NCBI GenBank assembly: GCA_965227455.1
Contig: OZ245752.1
Location: 496,001-560,000 of the forward strand
Length of the DNA stretch: 64,000 bases
Direction: 5' to 3'
From: JABDIP01 sp965227455
Lineage (GTDB): Bacteria; Pseudomonadota; Alphaproteobacteria; DSM-16000; Inquilinaceae
This document shows, in pieces, positions 43,126-50,949 of the stretch (positions within the stretch are counted from its first letter, which is position 1; the number at the start of each line of letters is the position of its first letter). The translations under genes were made by a program, and so were the position numbers. Under the pieces are notes generated by a model. It did no database searches. It was not told the origin of the DNA and saw nothing but the letters and a program-made list of their open reading frames with translations.

Positions 43126-44403
43126 TCATTCGGACTTCGCGGTAAAGCCGCGGCCCTTGGCGATGGCCGTGTCGCCGAGCTTGGCGCGCACCGAATCGAT
43201 CGCCTCCTCGACCTTGCGCCGGCGCGCCAGTCCCGGATCCAGCAGGTCCGGCGGATCGGCGAGATCGTCCGCCACCAGGTCCGAGCCGCCGATCCCAATC
43301 AGACGAAAGCGGGTGCCGTCCGCCTCGCCGGCCAGATGGGGCAGGGCGGTGCGGTACAGATTGTCGGCCAGCTGCGTCGGCGCGGCCAGTTTCTGGCTGC
43401 GGGTCAGGATGCGGAAGCGGTCGGTCTTCAGTTTCAGCACCACGGTGCCGGCGGCGATTGCCTTCGCCTTCATCCGGCGGGAGACCGTTTCGCAGAGCGG
43501 CCACAGCCGGCGGCTGAGCTCATCCAGATCGGCAATGTCCTCGTTGAAGGTGGTCTCCGACGAGATGCTCTTCATGGCGCCGCCGGGCTCGACGACGCGG
43601 CTGTCGCGGCCATGGGCGAAACGCCACAGGCGGCGGCCGATCGTCCCGTAGCGCATCATCAGCGTCTTCTCGTCGCTCTCCCGCAGCTGGCCGATGGTGC
43701 GGATGCGGTCGCCGGTCAGCTTGGCCTGCAGCGCCTTGCCCACGCCCCAGATCAGGCTGACCGGACGCTCGGCCAGAAAATCCATCGCCTCCGCCTCGCC
43801 GATGACCGCGAACCCGCGCGGCTTGTCGAGATCGGAGGCGAGCTTGGCGAGGAACTTGTTGTAGCTGAGGCCGATGGAGACCGTGATGCCGATCTCCCGC
43901 TCGATCCGCCCGACCAGGCGGGCGCAGGTGACTGCTGGGCTGCCGCCATGCAGCGCTTCGGTGCCCGACAGGTCCAGGAAGGCCTCGTCGATGGAGATCG
44001 GCTCGACCAAAGGTGTGGCCGACTGCATCAATTCCCTCACCTGTTTGCCGATTTCGGTGTATTTCTTCATGTCCGGGCGGATGACGGTTGCATCCGGACA
44101 CGCCGCCAGCGCCTTGAACATCGGCATCGCGGAGCGTACGCCATACATCCGGGCCACGTAGCAGGCGGCCGATACCACGCCGCGCTTGCCGCCACCAATG
44201 ATCACCGGCTTGTCCGCCAGTTCCGGACGGTCGCGTTTCTCAACCGTCGCGTAGAACGCGTCGCAATCCAGATGGGCGATCGCCAGGGAATGAAGTTCAG
44301 GGTGTTGGATCTGCCGGGGCGACCTGCACACCTCGCAGCGGCCAGCTGCGGGCGGCGTGCTCCAGACCGTTGCGCAATCGCGGCAGAGCCCGGTGGCCGG
44401 CAT
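43126..44403 (-). CDS. dinB: DNA polymerase IV with N-terminal zinc-ribbon
   Basis: 425 residues. I chose the ATG at 44403, which places a C-x2-C...C-x2-C zinc ribbon (Cys 7, 10, 23, 26) at the N-terminus, a feature of alphaproteobacterial DinB. Y-family motifs follow: AHLDCDAFYATVEKRD, the catalytic PISIDEAFLDLSG, and GLSYNKFLAKLASDLDKPRG. Translesion polymerase. A second in-frame ATG upstream would extend the protein by 23 residues without adding known sequence. Confidence 0.95.
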   Translation of the reverse strand: MPATGLCRDCATVWSTPPAAGRCEVCRSPRQIQHPELHSLAIAHLDCDAFYATVEKRDRPELADKPVIIGGGKRGVVSAACYVARMYGVRSAMPMFKALAACPDATVIRPDMKKYTEIGKQVRELMQSATPLVEPISIDEAFLDLSGTEALHGGSPAVTCARLVGRIEREIGITVSIGLSYNKFLAKLASDLDKPRGFAVIGEAEAMDFLAERPVSLIWGVGKALQAKLTGDRIRTIGQLRESDEKTLMMRYGTIGRRLWRFAHGRDSRVVEPGGAMKSISSETTFNEDIADLDELSRRLWPLCETVSRRMKAKAIAAGTVVLKLKTDRFRILTRSQKLAAPTQLADNLYRTALPHLAGEADGTRFRLIGIGGSDLVADDLADPPDLLDPGLARRRKVEEAIDSVRAKLGDTAIAKGRGFTAKSE

Positions 44404-44464
44404 CGATTGACCTCTTGTCCACGCCACGGAAACAGCCAGCGGGCGCGCCCGTGGTGACAAATTG

Positions 44465-44479
44465 TTAACCAAATATTGA
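44465..44479 (+). promoter_or_regulatory. CtrA-like binding site upstream of divK
   Basis: TTAA-CCAAATA-TTGA at 44465-44479 differs by one base from the CtrA box TTAA-N7-TTAA. It lies in the divergent region between dinB and divK, about 130 bases before the divK start. In Caulobacter divK is a CtrA target, so the location is plausible; the match is short and could be chance. Confidence 0.35.
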
Positions 44480-44610
44480 TAAACCGGCCAGTGTGTTGGT
44501 CGTCAATGGACTCCCCGGGGGCGCCGGGGGCGGCGATGTTCAACGAAGGGGGGTCAAACCTAATGTCTCCATCCATCAGTTCCGCAGCCGCGGCCGATAA
44601 GGAACAGGCG

Positions 44611-44976
44611 ATGGCGAAGACCGTCCTGATCGTTGAGGACAATGAACTCAACATGAAGCTGTTCCACGATCTGCTGGAGGCGCATGGCTACGCCACGCTG
44701 CAGACGCGGGACGGCATGGAAGCGCTGAAAATCGCGCGTCAGGAAAAGCCCGATCTGATCCTTATGGACATCCAATTGCCGGAGGTTTCCGGGTTGGAGG
44801 TGACAAAGTGGATCAAAGAGGACGATGATCTCAGACGCATTCCGGTGATCGCGGTCACTGCGTTCGCCATGAAAGGGGACGAAGAAAAGATCCGTGAAGG
44901 TGGGTGCGAGGATTACATCGCGAAGCCGATCTCGATCGCGAAGTTCCTCGATACGGTGAAGCGGTATCTGAGCTAG
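44611..44976 (+). CDS. divK: Single-domain response regulator DivK
   Basis: 121 residues, one receiver only. KTVLIVEDNELNMKLFHDLL holds the acidic pair, LILMDIQLPEVSG the phospho-accepting Asp, VIAVTAFAMKGD the Thr, and YIAKPISIAKFL the Lys. It matches DivK, the cell-cycle regulator that works with PleC/DivJ-type kinases. The start was placed behind AAGGA. pleD starts 7 bases after the stop, the same divK-pleD order as in Caulobacter. Confidence 0.95.
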   Translation: MAKTVLIVEDNELNMKLFHDLLEAHGYATLQTRDGMEALKIARQEKPDLILMDIQLPEVSGLEVTKWIKEDDDLRRIPVIAVTAFAMKGDEEKIREGGCEDYIAKPISIAKFLDTVKRYLS

Positions 44977-44982
44977 AGACAC

Positions 44983-46395
44983 ATGTCCGCACGGGTCCTG
45001 GTCGTCGACGACGTACTGCCGAACGTCAAGCTTCTGGAAGCGAAGCTGACGCACGAGTACTTCGAGGTCATCACTGCCTCGAACGGTCCCCAGGCCCTGG
45101 AACGCGCAGAGGCCGACGCCCCCGACATCATTCTCCTCGACGTCATGATGCCCGGCATGGACGGTTTTGAAGTCTGCCAGCGGCTGAAGGACAACAAGAA
45201 GACCATGCACATCCCGGTGGTCATGGTCACCGCGCTCAGCGACACCGCCGACCGGGTTCGCGGCCTGGAAGCGGGCGCCGACGACTTCCTTACCAAGCCG
45301 GTCAACGACATCGCCCTGTTCTCCCGGGTGCGCTCGCTTGTCCGCCTGAAGATGATGATGGACGAGTGGCGCCAGCGCGAGACCACCTCCGGCGAGCTGG
45401 GCGTGCTGGCGAAGGCGGCTTCGGAACAGGCGGAATCGGCCGACGAGGCGCGCATCCTGGTGGTCGACGATTGCGAGATCGAGATCGAGAAGATCGTCGA
45501 TACGCTGACCCCGGTCTGCAAGCAGCTCGATGAGGTGGACACCGGCAAGGCGGCGCTGGATTCGGCGCTGAAGGACGATTACGAGCTGGTCATCATCAGC
45601 ATGTCGATGCTGGAGGAGGATTCGCTCCGCCTGTGCTCGCAACTGCGCAGCCATGAGGCGACCCGTCAGACGCCGATCCTGCTGATGGCCAGCGACGGCG
45701 ACCTGCCGCGTATCGCCAAGGGGCTGGAGCTGGGCGCCAACGACTATCTGGTGCGCCCGCTGGACCGCAACGAGCTGCTGGCCCGTGTCCGCACCCAGGT
45801 GCGGCGGAAGCGCTACCAGGACCGGCTGCGGCAGAACTACGAGGACAGCCTTTCCATGGCGCTGACCGACAGCCTGACCGGGCTGTTCAACCGGCGCTAT
45901 CTCAACGCCCATCTGTCGCGGATCATCGGCCGCATCGCCGAGACCCACAAGCCGGTGGCGGCGATCCTGTTCGACGTCGATTTCTTCAAGCACACCAATG
46001 ACAATTACGGCCATCAGGTCGGCGACGAGGTGTTGAAGGAACTGGCCAACCGGGTCAGCCGCAATCTGCGCAACTTCGACATGATCGCCCGCATCGGCGG
46101 CGAGGAATTCGTCATCATCATGCCGGACGCCTCGGTGGAGGCGGCGGCGATGGTGGCCGAGCGCCTGCGCCAGACGATCGCCGAGAAGCCGTTCAAGGTG
46201 TCGCACAAGAAGGGCCGGGTCAGCATCACCATCAGCCTGGGCGTCGCGGCCACCGAAGATGCGACGGAACAGGCCGACAGCCTGATCAAGCGGGCCGACG
46301 ACTGCCTCTACGACGCCAAGAAGCGCGGCCGCAACCGGGTCGTCGCCGAAGGGCTGGACGAGCTTCCCCCGGACATCCTGGCCGCCATCGGCTAG
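44983..46395 (+). CDS. pleD: PleD response regulator / diguanylate cyclase
   Basis: 470 residues: receiver 1 (ILLDVMMPGMDG, intact), receiver 2 (ARILVVDDCEIEIEKIVDTL) in which the phospho-accepting Asp is Ser (VIISMSMLEED), then GGDEF domain (LTDSLTGLFNRRYLNAHL, IARIGGEEFVIIM). The RNFD just before MIARIGGEEF is the RxxD inhibitory site. The degenerate second receiver is the dimerisation adaptor known from PleD. Phosphorylation by cell-cycle kinases activates c-di-GMP synthesis. Confidence 0.96.
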   Translation: MSARVLVVDDVLPNVKLLEAKLTHEYFEVITASNGPQALERAEADAPDIILLDVMMPGMDGFEVCQRLKDNKKTMHIPVVMVTALSDTADRVRGLEAGADDFLTKPVNDIALFSRVRSLVRLKMMMDEWRQRETTSGELGVLAKAASEQAESADEARILVVDDCEIEIEKIVDTLTPVCKQLDEVDTGKAALDSALKDDYELVIISMSMLEEDSLRLCSQLRSHEATRQTPILLMASDGDLPRIAKGLELGANDYLVRPLDRNELLARVRTQVRRKRYQDRLRQNYEDSLSMALTDSLTGLFNRRYLNAHLSRIIGRIAETHKPVAAILFDVDFFKHTNDNYGHQVGDEVLKELANRVSRNLRNFDMIARIGGEEFVIIMPDASVEAAAMVAERLRQTIAEKPFKVSHKKGRVSITISLGVAATEDATEQADSLIKRADDCLYDAKKRGRNRVVAEGLDELPPDILAAIG

Positions 46396-46463
46396 GCCGG
46401 TCGGCACTCTCGGCTTTCTCCATCTTGGCCGGATACCAATTCGGTCGGCCCCATCTCCACAAG

Positions 46464-46568
46464 CGTCGTCCCCGGGCTTGACCCGGGGACCCATATTCCG
46501 GTTAGACCCGCAATCGGGAGTTCGCGCTGGCTGTTTGATGGGTCCCCGGGTCAAGCCCGGGGACGACG
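46464..46568. repeat. Inverted repeat element between pleD and rpmG
   Basis: A perfect 31-base inverted repeat: CGTCGTCCCCGGGCTTGACC and beyond (46464-46494) pairs with its complement at 46538-46568. Weaker complementarity extends outwards (GGCCCCATCTCCAC at 46448 against the region ending near 46584). The unit looks like a dispersed alphaproteobacterial intergenic repeat. Confidence 0.85.
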
Positions 46569-46615
46569 TAGGTGGGTTGGGGCCGGGCGCGTCAACTCCG
46601 CGCCGCCCCGCAAAC

Positions 46616-46645
46616 CAAAAAGGCCGCGCTCCAGGGCGCGGCCTT
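46616..46645 (-). terminator. Rho-independent terminator of rpmG
   Basis: On the minus strand GGCCGCGC (46643-46636) pairs with GCGCGGCC (46629-46622) around a 6-base loop, followed by five T (46621-46617). Strong stem plus T-tract, 24 bases after the rpmG stop. Confidence 0.85.
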
Positions 46646-46669
46646 CGATCGTAGGGCGATTGACGCCGG

Positions 46670-46837
46670 CTACTTGATCTTGCCTTCCTTGAACTCGACG
46701 TGCTTGCGCGCGATCGGGTCGTATTTCTTCATGACCAGCTTTTCGGTCGTGGTCTTCGGGTTCTTCTTGGTGACGTAGAAGAAGCCGGTATCGGCCGTGC
46801 TGTTCATGCGGATCTTCAGCGTGTTCGATTTCGCCAT
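46670..46837 (-). CDS. rpmG: 50S ribosomal protein L33
   Basis: 55 residues: MAKSNTLKIRMNSTADTGFF, YVTKKNPKTTTEKLVMKKYD, PIARKHVEFKEGKIK. It is the standard L33 length and sequence. It has no Cys pairs, so it is the zinc-independent (C-minus) form. It has its own promoter-like sequence upstream and a strong terminator downstream. Confidence 0.97.
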   Translation of the reverse strand: MAKSNTLKIRMNSTADTGFFYVTKKNPKTTTEKLVMKKYDPIARKHVEFKEGKIK

Positions 46838-46912
46838 GATGCGGAATCCTGTGTTGTCGCGTGGCCGGCCCGGTGGCGGACCAATGTCACATGTGTCTCT
46901 GGTCGGCCGCGC

Positions 46913-46940
46913 ACCATAATGCGCCGGGCGCGGCTGTCAA
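46913..46940 (-). promoter_or_regulatory. Probable promoter of rpmG
   Basis: On the minus strand TTGACA (46940-46935) and TATGGT (46918-46913) with a 16-base spacer, about 75 bases before the rpmG start and inside the gap to the upstream protease gene. Confidence 0.5.
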
Positions 46941-46966
46941 GAAGGCTCTGTCTCGGCCGGCCGCTT

Positions 46967-48538
46967 CTAGCGCTGCGCCAGCGATGCCTGGCCGAAGGCC
47001 GCCAGGCCCTGGGCATAAAGGGTCTGATCGGCGATCACCCGCTGCGCCACCTCGACGTCGATTTCGGCGTCATGTTCCTGCCAGGGGCAGGTCTGGCGCA
47101 GCGCGTCCAGCGCCTCCTCGTCGTCCGGCGCGGCGAAGCGGTAATTCGCCAGGCGCGGTGTCAGCGCCATCTCGCCGGCGCGGAACATGGCGATCAGCTG
47201 GTCGGGATCGGTGAAGGGCCCGCTGGTGCAGATGGTCGGCAGAACGCCCTGGCGATGCAGGGTATAGCCCGACGGCGCATAGATGCGGCTCCAGGTCAGG
47301 TAGAGCTCGCCGTCATTGTCCAGCCGCACGACGCGCTGCACGCTGCCCTTGCCGAAGGAATTGGCGCCGACCAGCACCGCCCGGCCGCTATCCTGCATGG
47401 CGGCGGCGACGACCTCGGCACCGGAGGCCGAGCGGCCGTCGACCAGCACCACGATGGGCAGGCCGCGGGCCAGATCGTCCCGGCCGGCGTCGAAATGCTG
47501 CAGGCTGTCGGGATGGCGGCCATTGGTGGTTATGATCCGCCCGTCGGTGATGAACAGATCGGCGACATTGATCGCCTGGTCCAGCAGCCCGCCGGGATTG
47601 CCGCGCAAATCCAGGATCACGCCCTTGGCCCGGCTCTCCAGGCCGTCCAGCGCCTCGGTCAGCGCGCCCTTCAGGTTCTCGCGGGTGGAGGCGTTGAACC
47701 GGGAGATCCGCACGATGACCGTGTCGTCCTCGATGCGGGTGTTGATCACATTGGGGATCACCCGCTCGCGCTTCAGCGTCAGGGTCCGGCCGACGCCGTC
47801 GGTCGACAACATGGTCACCCGGACCTCGGTGCCGGACAGGCCGCGCAGGCGCGAGCCCAGCTTCTCCAGCGTCCAGTCGGCCGTATCCTCGCCGTCCACC
47901 GAGATGATCAGCTCGCCGGCGACGATGCCCGCGCGCCCGGCCGGACCGTTGTCGAACACCTCCTCGACCAGCGCGCGGCCGGCATCATCCAGGTTCAACA
48001 GCAGGCCGATGCCGCCATAGCCTTCGCGGAAGGCCCGTTCCTGGCGCGCCTTGTCGGCGGTGGAGTAGCGGGAATAATCGTCCAGGTTCTCGGCGATCGC
48101 GGTGTAGATCGCGTCGTAGATCTCTTCCGGCGTGGCCTCGTCCAACTCGGGCGAGGCCTGCTGCGCGCTGGCTACCGCCGTCACCGTCAGATTGGCCCAG
48201 GCATAGGGATTGCGGGCCGCCGGCGCCTGGAATTCGTCGATCACCCTGCCGTCGAGGGACATCTCGAGGAAATCATCCTGGCGAGCGACGGCAAAGCCCT
48301 CGTCGATCGTTGCCAGCCCGGAGAGGCCGTCCACCGTCAGATCGCTCAGCGGAATGCGCTGCAGATAGAAATCCGAGATGCTGTCATAGCCTTCGGAAAA
48401 CACCGACGCCCGGACCGGACCGTCGACCTCCACCAGGGCAGTGTTCGGGGCGCTGGTGGCGCAGGCGCCGAGCAGCAGAATGCCGAGGGCGATGCTGGCC
48501 CGGCGGGTCCTTGCTTCCAACGGCAGCGGCTGAGTCAT
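46967..48538 (-). CDS. S41-family carboxyl-terminal processing protease, lipoprotein
   Basis: 523 residues. The ATG at 48538 gives a lipoprotein signal with the lipobox LLLGAC (Cys at about residue 26). A PDZ domain follows (YGGIGLLLNLDDAG, AGIVAGELIISVDGE), then the catalytic Ser/Lys dyad: Ser in DGRSASGAEVVAAAM and Lys in SFGKGSVQRVV. It would cleave C-terminal ends of periplasmic or membrane proteins. The upstream extension to 48637 has no ribosome site and would spoil the lipobox position. Confidence 0.92.
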   Translation of the reverse strand: MTQPLPLEARTRRASIALGILLLGACATSAPNTALVEVDGPVRASVFSEGYDSISDFYLQRIPLSDLTVDGLSGLATIDEGFAVARQDDFLEMSLDGRVIDEFQAPAARNPYAWANLTVTAVASAQQASPELDEATPEEIYDAIYTAIAENLDDYSRYSTADKARQERAFREGYGGIGLLLNLDDAGRALVEEVFDNGPAGRAGIVAGELIISVDGEDTADWTLEKLGSRLRGLSGTEVRVTMLSTDGVGRTLTLKRERVIPNVINTRIEDDTVIVRISRFNASTRENLKGALTEALDGLESRAKGVILDLRGNPGGLLDQAINVADLFITDGRIITTNGRHPDSLQHFDAGRDDLARGLPIVVLVDGRSASGAEVVAAAMQDSGRAVLVGANSFGKGSVQRVVRLDNDGELYLTWSRIYAPSGYTLHRQGVLPTICTSGPFTDPDQLIAMFRAGEMALTPRLANYRFAAPDDEEALDALRQTCPWQEHDAEIDVEVAQRVIADQTLYAQGLAAFGQASLAQR

Positions 48539-48696
48539 CAATCCGGTTCCAGAACATGATTTGCGGGCCGCGTCCGGTTCGGGGGTTCCGGCGAAGCAGG
48601 CCCGCGTAAATCGATTGTGCCATAGGGTCCTTAGCACAGATTAAAATCGTCGGTCGCGGCGAAATCGTGGCGGCGGCCGGTTTGTCGCGCAGAGGT

Positions 48697-50943
48697 TCAG
48701 CGTTTCTTGCGGGCCCGCTTGCGCGGCGGCGGCCGCCGGCCGGTCGGAGAGCGTCTACGGTCCGGCTCGGCCCTGCGCCAGGGCACGGCTGTGCCCTCGC
48801 TGTCGTCGGCCAGGTTGAAGATCGTGCTGCCGGTCAGCGGGTCAGCCTCGATCAGCCGCACCCGGACCTTGGCGCCGAGATGGTATTCCCGGCCCCAACG
48901 CCGGCCGATCAGGGCGTGCTGCCGCGCGTCATGCTCGTAGAAATCCTCCGGCAGGCTGCCGATCGGCACCAACCCGTCCGCGCCGGAGTCCGCCAGGGTG
49001 ACGAACAGGCCGAACCGTGTCACGCCGCCGACCCGCCCGTGGAATTCGGCCCCGACCCGATCGGCCAGGAAGGCGGCGGTGTAGCGGTCCACCGCGTCCC
49101 GTTCCGCCGCGGCCGCCCGCCGTTCGGTGAAGGAGATGTGCTCGCCGATCGGCCCCAGCCGCGCCAGCTCGTCATCGCCGGCGCCCTCGTCGCCCAGCCG
49201 CAGCAGCCGGATCAGGCCGCGATGCACCGTCAGGTCGGCGTAGCGGCGGATCGGCGAGGTGAAATGGGCGTAGCGGGACAGGGCCAGTCCGAAATGGCCG
49301 ATATTGTCGGTCTGGTAGAGCGCCTGCGACTGGCTGCGCAGGACCATCTCGTTGATCACCTGCGCTTCCGGCTTGCCCCGGGCCCGGTCCAGGATCTGGG
49401 TGAAGACCCGCGGGCGGATCACCTGGCCCTTGGCCAGCCGGTAGCCCATCGGCTCCAGGAACTCGCGCAGCGCCTGCACCTTGGCCAGGTCCGGGGCGTC
49501 ATGTACCCGGTAGAGCGCCGGCAGCGCCTTTTCCTGCAGGGTGGTGGCCGCCGCCACATTGGCGGCGATCATGAATTCCTCGATCAGCCGGTGGCTGTCC
49601 AGCCGGCTGCGCGCGGCGATGCCGGTGACGTTGCCCGCATCGTCCAGCACGATGCGCCGCTCCGGCAGGTCGAGATCCAGGGTGCCGCGCTTGTCGCGCT
49701 CCGCCATCAGCGCGGCGAAGGCGCCGTAGAGCGGGGCGATCACCGTGTCCAGCAGGGGCCTCGTCTGCTTGTCCGGCTTGCCGTCGCGGGCGGCCTGGAC
49801 CTGCTCATAGGTCAGACGGGCCTGGCTGCGCATCAGGCCGCGCTCGAAGCGGTGCCGTTTCAGCCGGCCATTGCCGTCGATCCACATATGCACGGCCAGG
49901 CAGGCGCGATCCTCGTCCGGGCGCAGGGAGCAAAGCCCGTTGGACAGTGCCTCGGGCAGCATCGGCACCACCCGGTCCGGGAAATAGCAGCTGTTGCCGC
50001 GCTTGAAGGCCTCCCGGTCCAGCGCCGACCCGGCCGGCGCATAGGCCGCGACATCGGCGATGGCCACCAGGATATGCCAACCGCCCTCGGTCTCCGGGTC
50101 CGGCTCGGCCCAGACGGCGTCATCGAAATCGCGGGCGTCGGCGCCGTCGATGGTGACCAGCGGCAGGCCGCGAAGGTCGGTCCGCCTGCCCAGGGCCATC
50201 GGCTTCGCCACATCGGCCTGTTTCATGGCCTCGTCGGGAAAATCGGTCGGGATGCCGGCGCCATGGATGGCGATCAGGCTGACCGAGCGGGGATGGTTGG
50301 CGTCGCCCAGGTTTTCGACGATGAGGGTCCGGCGTGGGCCGAAGCGGGCACCGGGCGGCATCTCGGCGATGACCAGTTCGCCATCGGCGGTGTCGCCGCA
50401 ATCCTCGGCGGCGACGAACAGGCTGTCCTTGCGGCGCTTGTCCGCCGGTTCGACGATGCCGCCGCCGGGCTTGCGCCGGAACACCCCGACAAGGCGGTCG
50501 CTGGTCGCCGCCCCCAGCTTGCGCATGGTGCGGCCGGTATAGCTGCCATCCGGGTTGCGCTTCAGCCGCGCCAGGGCGCGGTCGCCCTCGGCCAGGGCCG
50601 GGTGGCCGCGCCGCTCCGGCGCCATGTAGATGCGCGGCGGCGGGGCCTCTTCCTTCCATTGGATCGGCCGGGCCAGCACTTCGCCATCGGCGTCGACGCC
50701 TTCGATCACCACCACGGTGACCTCGGGCAGCCCGCCGGGGACAGAGACCCGGCGCTTGCGGCCGCGCTCCACGGTGCCGTCCGCCTGCAACTCCTTCATC
50801 AGTTCCTTCAGGGCGATCCGGTCCGAGCCGCTGATCTGGAAGGCGCGCGCGATCTCGCGCTTGCCGACCGGGGTCGGGCTCTCGCGGATAAATTCCGCAA
50901 TCTCGGCCTTGCTGGGGAAGGGGCGCTTTTTGGCCTTGGGCAA
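48697..50943 (-). CDS. rnr: Ribonuclease R
   Basis: 748 residues, TTG start behind GGAGA. N-terminal winged-helix region (KAEIAEFIRESPTPVGKREI), RNB catalytic domain with VTIDGADARDFDDAVWAEPD, and an S1 domain near the end (GRVGGVTRFGLFVTLADSG). The basic tail (RRSPTGRRPPPRKRARKKR) is typical of RNase R. It degrades structured RNA 3' to 5'. It begins only 6 bases after the topA stop, so the two are likely co-transcribed. Confidence 0.96.
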   Translation of the reverse strand: MPKAKKRPFPSKAEIAEFIRESPTPVGKREIARAFQISGSDRIALKELMKELQADGTVERGRKRRVSVPGGLPEVTVVVIEGVDADGEVLARPIQWKEEAPPPRIYMAPERRGHPALAEGDRALARLKRNPDGSYTGRTMRKLGAATSDRLVGVFRRKPGGGIVEPADKRRKDSLFVAAEDCGDTADGELVIAEMPPGARFGPRRTLIVENLGDANHPRSVSLIAIHGAGIPTDFPDEAMKQADVAKPMALGRRTDLRGLPLVTIDGADARDFDDAVWAEPDPETEGGWHILVAIADVAAYAPAGSALDREAFKRGNSCYFPDRVVPMLPEALSNGLCSLRPDEDRACLAVHMWIDGNGRLKRHRFERGLMRSQARLTYEQVQAARDGKPDKQTRPLLDTVIAPLYGAFAALMAERDKRGTLDLDLPERRIVLDDAGNVTGIAARSRLDSHRLIEEFMIAANVAAATTLQEKALPALYRVHDAPDLAKVQALREFLEPMGYRLAKGQVIRPRVFTQILDRARGKPEAQVINEMVLRSQSQALYQTDNIGHFGLALSRYAHFTSPIRRYADLTVHRGLIRLLRLGDEGAGDDELARLGPIGEHISFTERRAAAAERDAVDRYTAAFLADRVGAEFHGRVGGVTRFGLFVTLADSGADGLVPIGSLPEDFYEHDARQHALIGRRWGREYHLGAKVRVRLIEADPLTGSTIFNLADDSEGTAVPWRRAEPDRRRSPTGRRPPPRKRARKKR

Positions 50944-50949
50944 GGCGGG

